IMG/VR virus record: IMGVR_UViG_3300031963_001109 | Span: 1 to 20,860 of that record | Source: a virus | Length of the DNA stretch: 20,860 nt | Strand: one strand, 5' to 3' | In this document: piece after piece, positions 1-6,559 of the stretch | Layout of the letters: every line of letters begins with the position of its first letter | Numbering within the stretch: position 1 is the stretch's first letter | Position numbers and translations under genes: made by a program | The notes under the pieces: generated by a model | Told to the model about the DNA's origin: nothing | The model's input: only the letters and a program-made list of their open reading frames with translations | Database searches by the model: none

Positions 1-6
1 GAATGG

Positions 7-1125
7 GTGACCATTCCGACAGACCAAGTGGAAGCTCTATTTGCGGGAGGGTTGGTGGCGTCACAGGCGCAAATTGACCGCGTGTGGGCGAGTGCAGGGC
101 GGGTTTTATCTCCCGCGCTGATTCAGTCGCACTACACGCCGACGCCCTATGACCCTTCCGCGTTGAAGGTATTGCAGATAACTGCCTATGACCCTGGCTC
201 GTCGGTGTATCGCTATCACTCGGCGGCGAACGTGGTGCCGGGGGTGGTGTCGGCGTTGGTGCGCTTTGGACATACGAACAAGCATTGTGACTTGCGCCAA
301 TGGGATACAGAGATTGACGCCAACACGGTGCAGTTGTTGTACGAGACTGCCGACGTGGTGCATAGTCACATGGACTATCGCATCTTGCGCAACGAGCTAC
401 GGCGCGGCACGCGTGATGGCTTGATGCAAGCGTTGACGTATCACGGCTCGGTAGACCCCGGCAACATGGCAGGGTCAGTTAAGGTCAATCATCAAGGCGA
501 CGATGACCGCATGGACGCTATTTGTTTTGGTGCCAGACCGTATCACCATCGGCTCGGCATCAAGCATTGGCTCTCTATCCCAATGCCCGTGGATGACTAT
601 CAGCAAATTGCCAAAGAAGAAACCGTCAAGGGCAAGCCATTCCGCGTGGCGCACAGCCCCACGATGCGACGCATCAAAGGCACGCAAGAGTTTTTGCGAG
701 CGTGCGACTATTTGCAAATGCACATGGACATCAAGGTGGAACCCGTCTTGATAGAGAACATGGAGCATGGGCAAGCGTTGCGCGTCAAGGCGTCGTGCGA
801 TGCGGTGTTTGATTCGTTTTGGCTTGGCATGCAGGGGTCGGGCTTGGAAGGCGCGGCGATGGGCAAGGCGGTGATTGCTGGTGACCCCGAAGCGCAGAAC
901 GATTTGCGCAAGTTGGGCATTGACGTCCCGTGGACGGTGGCAAACGACGAGTACCAACTGCGCGATGCCCTAGCGAAACTCGCAACAGACCGTAGATTCT
1001 ATGCGGCAGAAGTTGAGCGAGTGCATCAGTACGTGCGGACGTATCACGACTATCCGGTTGTTGGGCGGAAGTACGCAGACATTTTGACACAGGCAAAACG
1101 CAATGGCCCTCCCTACCGTCAATGA
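7..1125 (+). CDS. GT-B-type glycosyltransferase, possibly 5'-partial
   Basis: The 372-residue protein resembles GT-B glycosyltransferases, which move a sugar from a nucleotide-sugar donor to an acceptor. A Rossmann-like start is seen at residues 54-70 (LKVLQITAYDPGSSVYRY). A histidine-rich HSHMDYR follows at 119-125, then a C-terminal half with HSPTMRRIKGTQEF (216-229) and a glycine-rich GMQGSGLEGAAMGKAVI (274-290), where donor-binding acidic residues usually lie (E281). The start used is GTG at 7, but the frame is open to base 1 and the first 50 residues precede the fold, so translation may begin upstream. The 3' end overlaps the head-tail connector gene by 23 bases, which places it inside the morphogenesis operon. 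The acceptor is unknown; a virion protein or host-surface sugar is plausible. Family assignment is by motif only. Confidence 0.68.
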   Translation: MTIPTDQVEALFAGGLVASQAQIDRVWASAGRVLSPALIQSHYTPTPYDPSALKVLQITAYDPGSSVYRYHSAANVVPGVVSALVRFGHTNKHCDLRQWDTEIDANTVQLLYETADVVHSHMDYRILRNELRRGTRDGLMQALTYHGSVDPGNMAGSVKVNHQGDDDRMDAICFGARPYHHRLGIKHWLSIPMPVDDYQQIAKEETVKGKPFRVAHSPTMRRIKGTQEFLRACDYLQMHMDIKVEPVLIENMEHGQALRVKASCDAVFDSFWLGMQGSGLEGAAMGKAVIAGDPEAQNDLRKLGIDVPWTVANDEYQLRDALAKLATDRRFYAAEVERVHQYVRTYHDYPVVGRKYADILTQAKRNGPPYRQ

Positions 1126-1669
1126 CCTGAAGTCGTACTTGCGCATTGAAAGCAACGCGGAGAACACGTTGCTTCAAGCGTTGCTTGACCGCGCCAAAGC
1201 GCAACTGGAAATTTGGACTGACGTTCCGATTACAGCAATTAGCACGACGGCGGTTGACAGAGCCGACGTTATCAATGGGCAAACGTGTGTGTCGCTCATC
1301 TTCCCGCAACGCCCTATCAATACCACGGCAACGATTGTTGATAGTGAAGGCACGACGGTAACAAGCGACGAATACACTATCAATACCGCGTCGGGTATGA
1401 TTTACGCCAATGACGGGTACTCATTTCCGTATGGCCCCTACACCATTACTACCACGTGCGGATTGTCTCTACGGGGCGATTACGCGAGAATAGAACCCAT
1501 CCTGTCGCAATGCATCATTGACCTTGCGGCGGACCTTTATCAAAAGCGTACGCCCAATGCGTCGAGCGAGAGCGCGGCGGGAACGGCAATCAGTTGGGAC
1601 GTATCAAGAGACACGGCGGCACGGGTGCTGAAAGTCTTGCGTGCCTTTAAGCTGGTTGTGGCGGGTTGA
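1103..1669 (+). CDS. Head-tail connector protein (gp6-like)
   Basis: This 188-residue protein begins MALPTVNDLKSYLRI and continues with an acidic, helical stretch (ENTLLQALLDRAKAQLEIW, residues 20-38). That opening is typical of HK97 gp6 / SPP1 gp15-type adaptors, which form a ring under the portal. The middle is beta-rich with a variable loop. The C-terminal half returns to helices (ILSQCIIDLAADLYQKRTPN, about 133-152), as expected of the family. The gene starts at ATG 1103 inside the end of the glycosyltransferase gene. Its TGA overlaps the next ATG by one base (TGATG), suggesting translational coupling. Its place just before a head-closure protein supports the call. Confidence 0.8.
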   Translation: MALPTVNDLKSYLRIESNAENTLLQALLDRAKAQLEIWTDVPITAISTTAVDRADVINGQTCVSLIFPQRPINTTATIVDSEGTTVTSDEYTINTASGMIYANDGYSFPYGPYTITTTCGLSLRGDYARIEPILSQCIIDLAADLYQKRTPNASSESAAGTAISWDVSRDTAARVLKVLRAFKLVVAG

Positions 1670-2112
1670 TGTACGTCGCTCCCGGCCTCCTTGATACGCG
1701 CCTGACGTTCTATCGGCGGGACGAAAACGGCGGCGACGGCTTTGCGCGTGCTATCTATGTCAAGACCGGAACCTATTGGGGCCGCATTGATGCGACGTCG
1801 CAACGGCAGAACGTTGGCTCTGCGCCGATGACGCAGATTGATATTCGCACCACGTTGTCAGCAATGGTAGCAGACTACGTTGTGGTGGACCCGTACGGAT
1901 TGGTCAAGCAAGAGTCGGACGAAACGCTCTACTACATTCGCGGCGTCATCACGTTGCGTCAGTTGCAGGGTCAGCGCATTGACTTGGAAGTGATTGACCC
2001 GTCGTCGTATGATACGTTTACGATTTATGACCCTGCCGAGGTGTTGGATGGCGAACACCTGTTGCTTGGTCCAAGCGAGTTTTCTTCGGCGTTTGATGAG
2101 GCATTTGACTAA
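1669..2112 (+). CDS. Head closure / head-tail joining protein
   Basis: The 147-residue product starts MYVAPGLLDTRLTFYRRD. It has a short beta-barrel-like body ending in an acidic tail (SEFSSAFDEAFD). The opening 'LDTRLTFYRR' and the WGRIDATS segment resemble SPP1 gp16 / HK97 gp7-type head closure proteins, which bind below the connector ring and close the DNA exit channel. A TTG lies directly before ATG 1669, but the ATG in the TGATG junction is the better start. The stop overlaps the next start (TAATG). Position and size fit the role well; the fold itself is inferred. Confidence 0.7.
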   Translation: MYVAPGLLDTRLTFYRRDENGGDGFARAIYVKTGTYWGRIDATSQRQNVGSAPMTQIDIRTTLSAMVADYVVVDPYGLVKQESDETLYYIRGVITLRQLQGQRIDLEVIDPSSYDTFTIYDPAEVLDGEHLLLGPSEFSSAFDEAFD

Positions 2113-2657
2113 TGGGACAGAATCCAAAAATCCTTGCGACCCTTTTGGCGCAACTACCTGACAATACGACGGGCGATATCAGCGCGGAAGATATTCGTGA
2201 TGTCGTCGTCAGTCTGTTTCCAAGTCGAGGACAAATTGACTTGACCGCTTCGGCGTTGACCACGTTTGCGACGACCAATACCTACGTCAAGCTGGCTGGT
2301 TCAACGATACTTGATACGACGCTTGGGCAAGATGGCTTTACGCAATTTGCCAACAACGAATTGCAAGCGACTAAAGCGGTCGCGCAAATCTTGTTGATTA
2401 CGGCGAACGTTGAACTTGTCTGCACGGCAAACAATAAGTCGTTTGGCATTACGATTGCTAGAAATGGCACGCCACTTACCAATGTGCATGTGTCTGCAAT
2501 TCTGTCCGATTCGAACGAGGGCTATGGCTTCTCCGTAACGGCGTTGATTCCCGTCGTGCAGAACGACAAGCTTTCGGTTTATGTGCGAAACGAAACCGAC
2601 ACAACAAGTGTTCGTGCAACGTCGTTGGCATTGTCTGCGGTGGGGTTCATTCAGTAA
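2112..2657 (+). CDS. Virion surface protein with jelly-roll-like C-terminus (putative)
   Basis: The 181-residue protein opens with a short helical stretch containing DNTTGDISAEDIRDVVVSLF (residues 17-36), a motif I recognise as common near the N-terminus of phage structural and fibre proteins. The remainder is beta-rich with regularly spaced hydrophobic strands (ILLITANVELVCTANNKS, FSVTALIPVVQNDKLSVYV). It ends in ALSAVGFIQ, which is reminiscent of C1q/TNF-like jelly-roll domains. It could be a head fibre, decoration protein or small receptor-binding subunit. It sits within the neck gene cluster, coupled to both neighbours by TAATG overlaps. The motif is seen; the fold and the location on the virion are inferred. 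Confidence 0.5.
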   Translation: MGQNPKILATLLAQLPDNTTGDISAEDIRDVVVSLFPSRGQIDLTASALTTFATTNTYVKLAGSTILDTTLGQDGFTQFANNELQATKAVAQILLITANVELVCTANNKSFGITIARNGTPLTNVHVSAILSDSNEGYGFSVTALIPVVQNDKLSVYVRNETDTTSVRATSLALSAVGFIQ

Positions 2658-2887
2658 TGGATGCGCGTGTCATCTGCGGTCAGGACGTTCGGCGTTCTGG
2701 AATCTGGCCCACGGATGAGGCGCGTATTGAGGCGTTTATTCAACGCTATGGCGGTACGTTAGAAGCCGCGCCTGTTGGTGACGCGGCGGTGATGTTGCGT
2801 TGGACGACCGATGATGGGCAGGGCAAGATGACGACGGGCATCACGGCGCGAGAAGCGTTGCGGAAACTCCAAGCGGAGATGCAGTAA
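2657..2887 (+). CDS. Small hypothetical phage protein (76 aa)
   Basis: I do not recognise a family. The 76-residue protein has a charged alpha/beta pattern: an N-terminal strand (ARVICGQDV), a helix (DEARIEAFIQRYGGTLEA), a strand pair (AAVMLRWTTDDG) and a C-terminal helix (TAREALRKLQAEMQ). It has no signal peptide or membrane segment. TAATG overlaps at both ends show it is a genuine member of the operon. A small accessory virion or assembly factor is possible, but this is only context. Confidence 0.6.
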   Translation: MDARVICGQDVRRSGIWPTDEARIEAFIQRYGGTLEAAPVGDAAVMLRWTTDDGQGKMTTGITAREALRKLQAEMQ

Positions 2888-3483
2888 TGGATAGTTTCTT
2901 TCGCATCTTGCTAGAGGATGGCGACGACATCTTGCTTGAAGATGCGGCGTATCTGTTGTTGGAAACCGCGCCATCGCTTGTCACCGCTGACTTGACGGGC
3001 GCCGTCGAAGCGTTTGGCGACATGACCGTGGCACAGTTGATTGCATCTGCGTTAGATGGAAGCGCCGAAGCGTATGGTGAAATGACGGTTGCGCAGTTGA
3101 TTGAGTCCACGCTGGATGGTAGTGCCGAGTCATTTGGTGATATGCAAGTGGCGCAATTGCTGGTGGCAACGCTGGCTGGCTTTGCCGAAGCGCACGGCGA
3201 TATGACGGTGGCACAGCTATTGACAGGTACGCTTACTGGTAGCGCGGAGGCATACGGCGACTTTACCGTTGCGCAACTCTTGACAGGCACCATGACAGGA
3301 GCCGCCGAAGCCGCTGGTGCAATGGTGGTGGCACAGTTGTTGACGGGTACGATGACGGCGGCTGGCGAAGCGTACGGTGACAACTGGCAAATGAGCTATC
3401 AAGTGGTATCGGTGCGCGGAATTGCTTATGATTACTCTGGACCATACGCGCTGGTTCGCGACGAATCGCAGGGGTATCCGTAA
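2887..3483 (+). CDS. Repeat protein with six 20-residue repeats
   Basis: The 198-residue protein starts with an LLE(D/E)-rich segment (FFRILLEDGDDILLEDAAYL, residues 4-23). Six consecutive 20-residue repeats then run from base 3004 to 3363, with a seventh partial copy after it. The repeat consensus is about AEAYGDMTVAQLLTGTLTGS, with near-invariant G-D/E-x-T/x-V-A-Q-L. The C-terminal 35 residues are not repetitive. The regular polar/hydrophobic alternation suggests a beta-solenoid or an extended fibrous rod. The position among neck and tail genes suggests a virion fibre or spacer. No enzyme motif is visible. I know no named family for this exact repeat. Confidence 0.7.
   Translation: MDSFFRILLEDGDDILLEDAAYLLLETAPSLVTADLTGAVEAFGDMTVAQLIASALDGSAEAYGEMTVAQLIESTLDGSAESFGDMQVAQLLVATLAGFAEAHGDMTVAQLLTGTLTGSAEAYGDFTVAQLLTGTMTGAAEAAGAMVVAQLLTGTMTAAGEAYGDNWQMSYQVVSVRGIAYDYSGPYALVRDESQGYP
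3004..3363 (+). repeat. Six tandem 60-bp coding repeats
   Basis: Six in-frame units of exactly 60 bases start at 3004, 3064, 3124, 3184, 3244 and 3304. A degenerate seventh start follows at 3364. Nucleotide identity is well below protein similarity because synonymous positions vary, so the array is old or selected at protein level. The exact 60-base period keeps it in frame and would allow copy-number change by recombination. Confidence 0.85.
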
Positions 3484-3863
3484 TGACGGTGACGAATACA
3501 ACGACGGTCAGCAAGACCATTCATCCGAACAATGCGTATTTGGTGCGCTCCGAGGTCAAGCTGTGGTCGTCCTCAACCAATACGTTTATTGCGTGGACAG
3601 GTTTGGCAAACATGAAGGTCGGCTTTTACGCCGACGCGCTTGGCACGCAAAGCATTGCGGGACTGATTGGGCTTGACATGGCGGAGGTCACCTCGACAGG
3701 CGTGTATTACGTCATTGTCCCTGCCGCAAATACCGCCATTCTTGGCACCAATTACAACGGCGAAATCATCTATCAAATCGTAACTGGTGGCACCAACAAT
3801 GCTATCAAAGTCGTGACCCCATTGGCGGTCACTCAACCGCGCTATGCGCAACCCGGAGCATAA
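3483..3863 (+). CDS. Beta-rich putative structural protein (126 aa)
   Basis: I do not recognise the family with certainty. The 126-residue protein is rich in Thr, Val, Ala and Asn and has strand-like segments (YLVRSEVKLWSSST, MKVGFYADA, GVYYVIVPAA, GEIIYQIVTGG). This is the pattern of a small immunoglobulin-like or BppU-type beta sandwich found in phage structural proteins. No signal peptide or catalytic motif is seen. It is coupled to the preceding gene by TAATG and followed three bases later by the next start. A virion decoration or fibre-associated role is an inference from composition and neighbours. Confidence 0.5.
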   Translation: MTVTNTTTVSKTIHPNNAYLVRSEVKLWSSSTNTFIAWTGLANMKVGFYADALGTQSIAGLIGLDMAEVTSTGVYYVIVPAANTAILGTNYNGEIIYQIVTGGTNNAIKVVTPLAVTQPRYAQPGA

Positions 3864-3866
3864 CCA

Positions 3867-4283
3867 ATGGCAAAGCTTACTGGATGGACCAACGCTACTC
3901 GCAATCTGATGGCTGATGGCGTGGATGGCGAATTCAATGATGGCTATCTGCGCATCTACGACGGGGCGCGTCCCGCTGGTCCGTCAACCGCTATTACAAC
4001 GCAAGTGCTTTTGGCGGAGCTTCGCTTTGCCAATCCCGCCGCCGCGTCGGTGACTAACGGCGTGATTACGTTTGCCGCCATTTCGCCCGATACGTCTGCC
4101 AATGCAACAGGGACGGCGGCGTGGGCGCGTTGCCTAAAGTCGGACGGCACGACCGCGCTGTGCGACCTCAACGTTGGAACGTCGGACGCAAACATCATCG
4201 TTACCACGACGGCGATTTCCGCTGGCGTTCAGGTGTCGGTGACCAGCGCGACCATCACGGTTGCCGCAACGTCGGCGCAGTAA
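3867..4283 (+). CDS. Conserved phage virion protein (putative decoration-like)
   Basis: The 138-residue protein has the features LRIYDGARPAGPSTA (residues 28-42), LLAELRFANPAA (48-59), PDTSANATGTAAWARCLKSD (74-93) and a Thr/Val-rich C-terminus. I recognise this pattern from many phage genomes, where such proteins lie among head-tail genes, but their function is not settled. The all-beta composition suggests a small virion-surface or tail-associated protein. The start ATG 3867 follows the previous stop by three bases, and the stop overlaps the next ATG (TAATG). Confidence 0.6.
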   Translation: MAKLTGWTNATRNLMADGVDGEFNDGYLRIYDGARPAGPSTAITTQVLLAELRFANPAAASVTNGVITFAAISPDTSANATGTAAWARCLKSDGTTALCDLNVGTSDANIIVTTTAISAGVQVSVTSATITVAATSAQ

Positions 4284-4750
4284 TGCTTAACATTGGCGTG
4301 CAGTTCTTGTATAACCACGCCAAGAAAGCGGAGGCGCGGTATGACCGTGCCGCCCGTGCGGGTATTGTTGCCGCATCCGAGTACCTGTTGACCGAACTAC
4401 GCAAGGCGTACAACGATTACTACACGTCGGGCAACTTTCGTTCGACGTTGCAGATTCGCCAAGCATTGCGTCGTGCCGCGCCAGAGAAAGACAAGGACGG
4501 TTGGTACACGTTGGTTGGTGTGCCAACCGCAACGGTGACGCCGGGACGTAAGGCGGGTGACGCAAAGAGTCTGTTTGACCGCCCTGTGGACCGTGGGTTG
4601 GTTGCGCTTGGGTGGGAACTTGGGCATTACAATGTATTTTTGCGTCGTAAGATTTCCGTACCTATTGCGGTGCCGACTGCCGCGCAAGCATCAAAGGGCA
4701 TGGAAACCGCATGGGCGCGTGTTGTCAAACGCTACATGGAGGCGCCGTGA
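4283..4750 (+). CDS. HK97 gp10-like tail completion / neck protein
   Basis: The 155-residue product begins MLNIGVQFLYNHAKKAEARYDRA and has a basic, helical first third. A substrate-loop-like middle follows (GNFRSTLQIRQALRRA), then a C-terminal GWELGHYNVFLRRK (residues 111-124). The G-x-x-LGH-x-N pattern near the C-terminus is typical of the HK97 gp10 / minor tail family that helps complete the head-tail interface. The open frame extends upstream to 4121, but ATG 4283 in the TAATG junction is the sensible start because the upstream part lies fully inside the previous gene. It precedes a tail terminator candidate, as in many siphophages. Confidence 0.62.
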   Translation: MLNIGVQFLYNHAKKAEARYDRAARAGIVAASEYLLTELRKAYNDYYTSGNFRSTLQIRQALRRAAPEKDKDGWYTLVGVPTATVTPGRKAGDAKSLFDRPVDRGLVALGWELGHYNVFLRRKISVPIAVPTAAQASKGMETAWARVVKRYMEAP

Positions 4751-5241
4751 GCAAGCCGCGTTTTGCTACCAAAAGCGCCATCAAGACGCCAAGCACCGCT
4801 TCCACGGTTCAGATTTACAGCACCGTACGGCAAGCGTTGTTGGACTACGTTAGCTCTGACAATCAACGGCTGGCGCAGTTTATCAATGACCGCATCTATG
4901 TGCGTTCACAGCCAACGCCCGTGCAGTTCCCGTACGTCACGATGTTGCTCAATCGAACGAGCTTGACGGCGTACAACGGCTACCGCGAAACGGCGTTGCT
5001 GGAAGTGCAAGCGATTGGCAAGCCCGAGTTACAATTGCCTTTGATAGAAACGGCAATGGACATTGTAGACCAATGCTTGACGGCCTACTCGGACCCGTCC
5101 TCTGGCATCATGGTTGGGCGGTCGCGCACACGTTCGACCATCCCGATGTTCTCCGACCCTGCCGACAGTAGCGTGGTGGGCGTCATTGCAACGTACGAGT
5201 TTTTTCTGTGGCCCCGTGTGTTGACGGTTCGCGCAGATTAG
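4747..5241 (+). CDS. Tail terminator-like protein
   Basis: The 164-residue product has IYSTVRQALLDYVSSDNQRL (residues 24-43), a strand-rich centre (PVQFPYVTMLLNRTSL, YRETALLEVQAIGK), a helix (LIETAMDIVDQCL) and a C-terminal strand (GVIATYEFFLW). This order, helix then strands then VDQ-type helix then a final strand, matches tail terminator proteins of the lambda gpU / DUF3168 type. Those cap the tail tube and join it to the neck. The start is GTG 4747, overlapping the previous TGA by four bases (GTGA). The gene directly precedes the major tail protein, which is the expected place. Confidence 0.62.
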   Translation: MSKPRFATKSAIKTPSTASTVQIYSTVRQALLDYVSSDNQRLAQFINDRIYVRSQPTPVQFPYVTMLLNRTSLTAYNGYRETALLEVQAIGKPELQLPLIETAMDIVDQCLTAYSDPSSGIMVGRSRTRSTIPMFSDPADSSVVGVIATYEFFLWPRVLTVRAD

Positions 5242-5277
5242 ATTGTTTCACCATCACCCACCACGTAGGATAGAATC

Positions 5278-5859
5278 ATGACTGCTCCGCTTACTGGCTA
5301 CACCTCCTCCCTTCCGAGCGATATTCTGCTCGACTCTGGCGTGCTATACGTCAGCTCGACCGTGTTCGGTGCGTTTGCTGGTGGCATCAAGTTTGACCCC
5401 GGCGTGACGTATCGCAATGTGGACTTTGACGGCAAGCGGTCGCCTGTCAAGTTGCTTGACCGCGTGACGATGCGCATGCCGAAGATTTCTGGCACCGTCA
5501 TTCAGCTTGCTACCACTAACGTCGGACAGATTGAGCCGGGCGCGGCGACTGCCGTGACGGGCGCGTGGACGGCCTCGACTTCCTACGCACCGAAGGCCGC
5601 TGGTCAGTTGCTTGTGGCTGGCGACTATCTGTCGGATGTGCGTGCCATTTGGCAACGCGGTGGCGCGACGGCTTCGGCTGGCTCGTATGTGCAAGTCCGT
5701 TTCCCGTCGGCGCTTTGCACGAAGTACGACGTGACCGGACAGGACGGAGCCGAAGTCGCAATTGCGATTGAGATTGAGGCGCGTCTTGATACCGCGCTTT
5801 CTGGCTTTACTGCGGTTGGCACAGCGCCGTTCCGCATTGAATACCTCACCACCGTCTAA
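5278..5859 (+). CDS. Major tail (tube) protein
   Basis: This 193-residue, mostly beta protein is Thr/Ala/Gly rich. It contains GGIKFDPGVTYRNVDFDGKRS (about residues 36-56) and VTMRMPKISGTVIQL, which are consistent with a tail-tube subunit that stacks in hexameric rings around the tape measure. It is the only late tail gene with a real 5' gap (36 bases) and has its own ribosome site, AGGA about nine bases before ATG 5278. That suits a highly expressed structural protein. It lies between the tail terminator and the chaperone genes, the standard position. Assignment rests on context and composition more than on a signature motif. Confidence 0.75.
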   Translation: MTAPLTGYTSSLPSDILLDSGVLYVSSTVFGAFAGGIKFDPGVTYRNVDFDGKRSPVKLLDRVTMRMPKISGTVIQLATTNVGQIEPGAATAVTGAWTASTSYAPKAAGQLLVAGDYLSDVRAIWQRGGATASAGSYVQVRFPSALCTKYDVTGQDGAEVAIAIEIEARLDTALSGFTAVGTAPFRIEYLTTV

Positions 5860-5867
5860 CCGAAATC

Positions 5868-6182
5868 ATGCCGACGATTAATCTGGACGACCTTGTAAAT
5901 CCCGCACGCCTACCGCGTGTGACTTTGTTTGGACGGGAGATTGTCGTGCGACCGTTGACGGGAGCCGCCGCGCATAAGATTGCGGCGGTTTCTGCCGCAT
6001 CCGACAACGCTGAAAACATGTTGGGCGCGTTGTTGGATGTGGTGCGGTTTAGCTGTCCTGATTTAAAGGCCAAAGAAATTGACGCGTTGACCGTGGACCA
6101 GATTGCGGCATTGGTGCAGTTAAGTCGCAATCAGATTGCCGAAGTCGAGGCGATGTTAGCGGAGCGCACGGAAAAAAACTAA
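5868..6182 (+). CDS. Tail assembly chaperone, short form (G-like)
   Basis: This 104-residue protein starts MPTINLDDLVNPARLPRVTLFGREIVVRPLTG and becomes helical (AHKIAAVSAASDNAENMLGALLDVV, LTVDQIAALVQLSRNQIAEVEAML). Such short proteins between the major tail protein and the tape measure bind the tape measure and help tube assembly. The frame ends in GAA-AAA-AAC-TAA, which holds a slippery heptamer. A -1 shift there joins it to the next frame, giving a 229-residue G-T-type product. Location, fold pattern and frameshift signal agree, so confidence is high. Confidence 0.82.
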   Translation: MPTINLDDLVNPARLPRVTLFGREIVVRPLTGAAAHKIAAVSAASDNAENMLGALLDVVRFSCPDLKAKEIDALTVDQIAALVQLSRNQIAEVEAMLAERTEKN

Positions 6183-6208
6183 CGGAGGCGACGGGTCATT
6201 CCGTCGCC
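6173..6208 (+). promoter_or_regulatory. Programmed -1 ribosomal frameshift signal
   Basis: The heptamer A AAA AAC (6173-6179) is correctly phased to the zero frame, whose stop is TAA at 6180-6182. A spacer of seven bases follows. Then comes a perfect 8-bp hairpin, GGCGACGG (6187-6194) with CCGTCGCC (6201-6208), closing a six-base loop. GGAG at 6161-6164, eight bases upstream of the heptamer, could act as an internal Shine-Dalgarno-like stimulator, as in E. coli dnaX. After slippage the next codon is CTA (6179-6181), and the frame stays open to 6556. Confidence 0.85.
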
Positions 6209-6556
6209 GTGCCGTGGGATGCTGAACAGTTAGTACGGCGGGTGATAGTTGAAGTGTCGCGGGAAACGGGGCAACCCGTCCGCGTGGTAGCGGGGGAAGC
6301 GTTTGCGATGACGTTGTGGACATGGGCCGAGTTACGTTTGATGGACCGTGAAGCCAGCATCATGCGCATGGGTGAACGAACGGATATGGCAGGGCAAATG
6401 GCAATGGCGTTTCATCAGCCACACGATTTGCAAAAGATGGAGATGCGATACTTGAAGGCGGCGGGGCAGTTGTCACAGATGTTCGAGCATACGAAGGCGC
6501 GGTTGATGCACGTGGCACAAGCGGCGGCACAGGCCAAGCCCACACCGGAGGCGTAA
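6179..6556 (+). CDS. Tail assembly chaperone, frameshift extension (T part of G-T)
   Basis: This is the -1 frame continuation of the upstream gene, adding 125 residues to its 104. The sequence is helical and rich in Met, Gln and Ala (MRMGERTDMAGQMAMAFHQPHD, YLKAAGQLSQMFEHTKARLM), as is usual for the extension domain that recruits tail-tube subunits to the tape measure. A GTG at 6209 could in principle start it alone. However, no Shine-Dalgarno is well placed for that codon, because GGAGG at 6184-6188 is 20 bases away and partly in the hairpin. It is best read as part of a fusion. The tape measure gene begins three bases after its stop. Confidence 0.75.
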   Translation, partial: LTEATGHSVAVPWDAEQLVRRVIVEVSRETGQPVRVVAGEAFAMTLWTWAELRLMDREASIMRMGERTDMAGQMAMAFHQPHDLQKMEMRYLKAAGQLSQMFEHTKARLMHVAQAAAQAKPTPEA

Positions 6557-6559
6557 ACG

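Noticed and set aside
3004-3363. CRISPR-like or other spaced repeat array
   Set aside because: The 60-base units are contiguous, in frame and coding, with protein-level conservation and no spacers.
6209-6556. Independent gene starting at GTG 6209
   Set aside because: No suitably spaced ribosome site exists and the frameshift signal explains the frame better.
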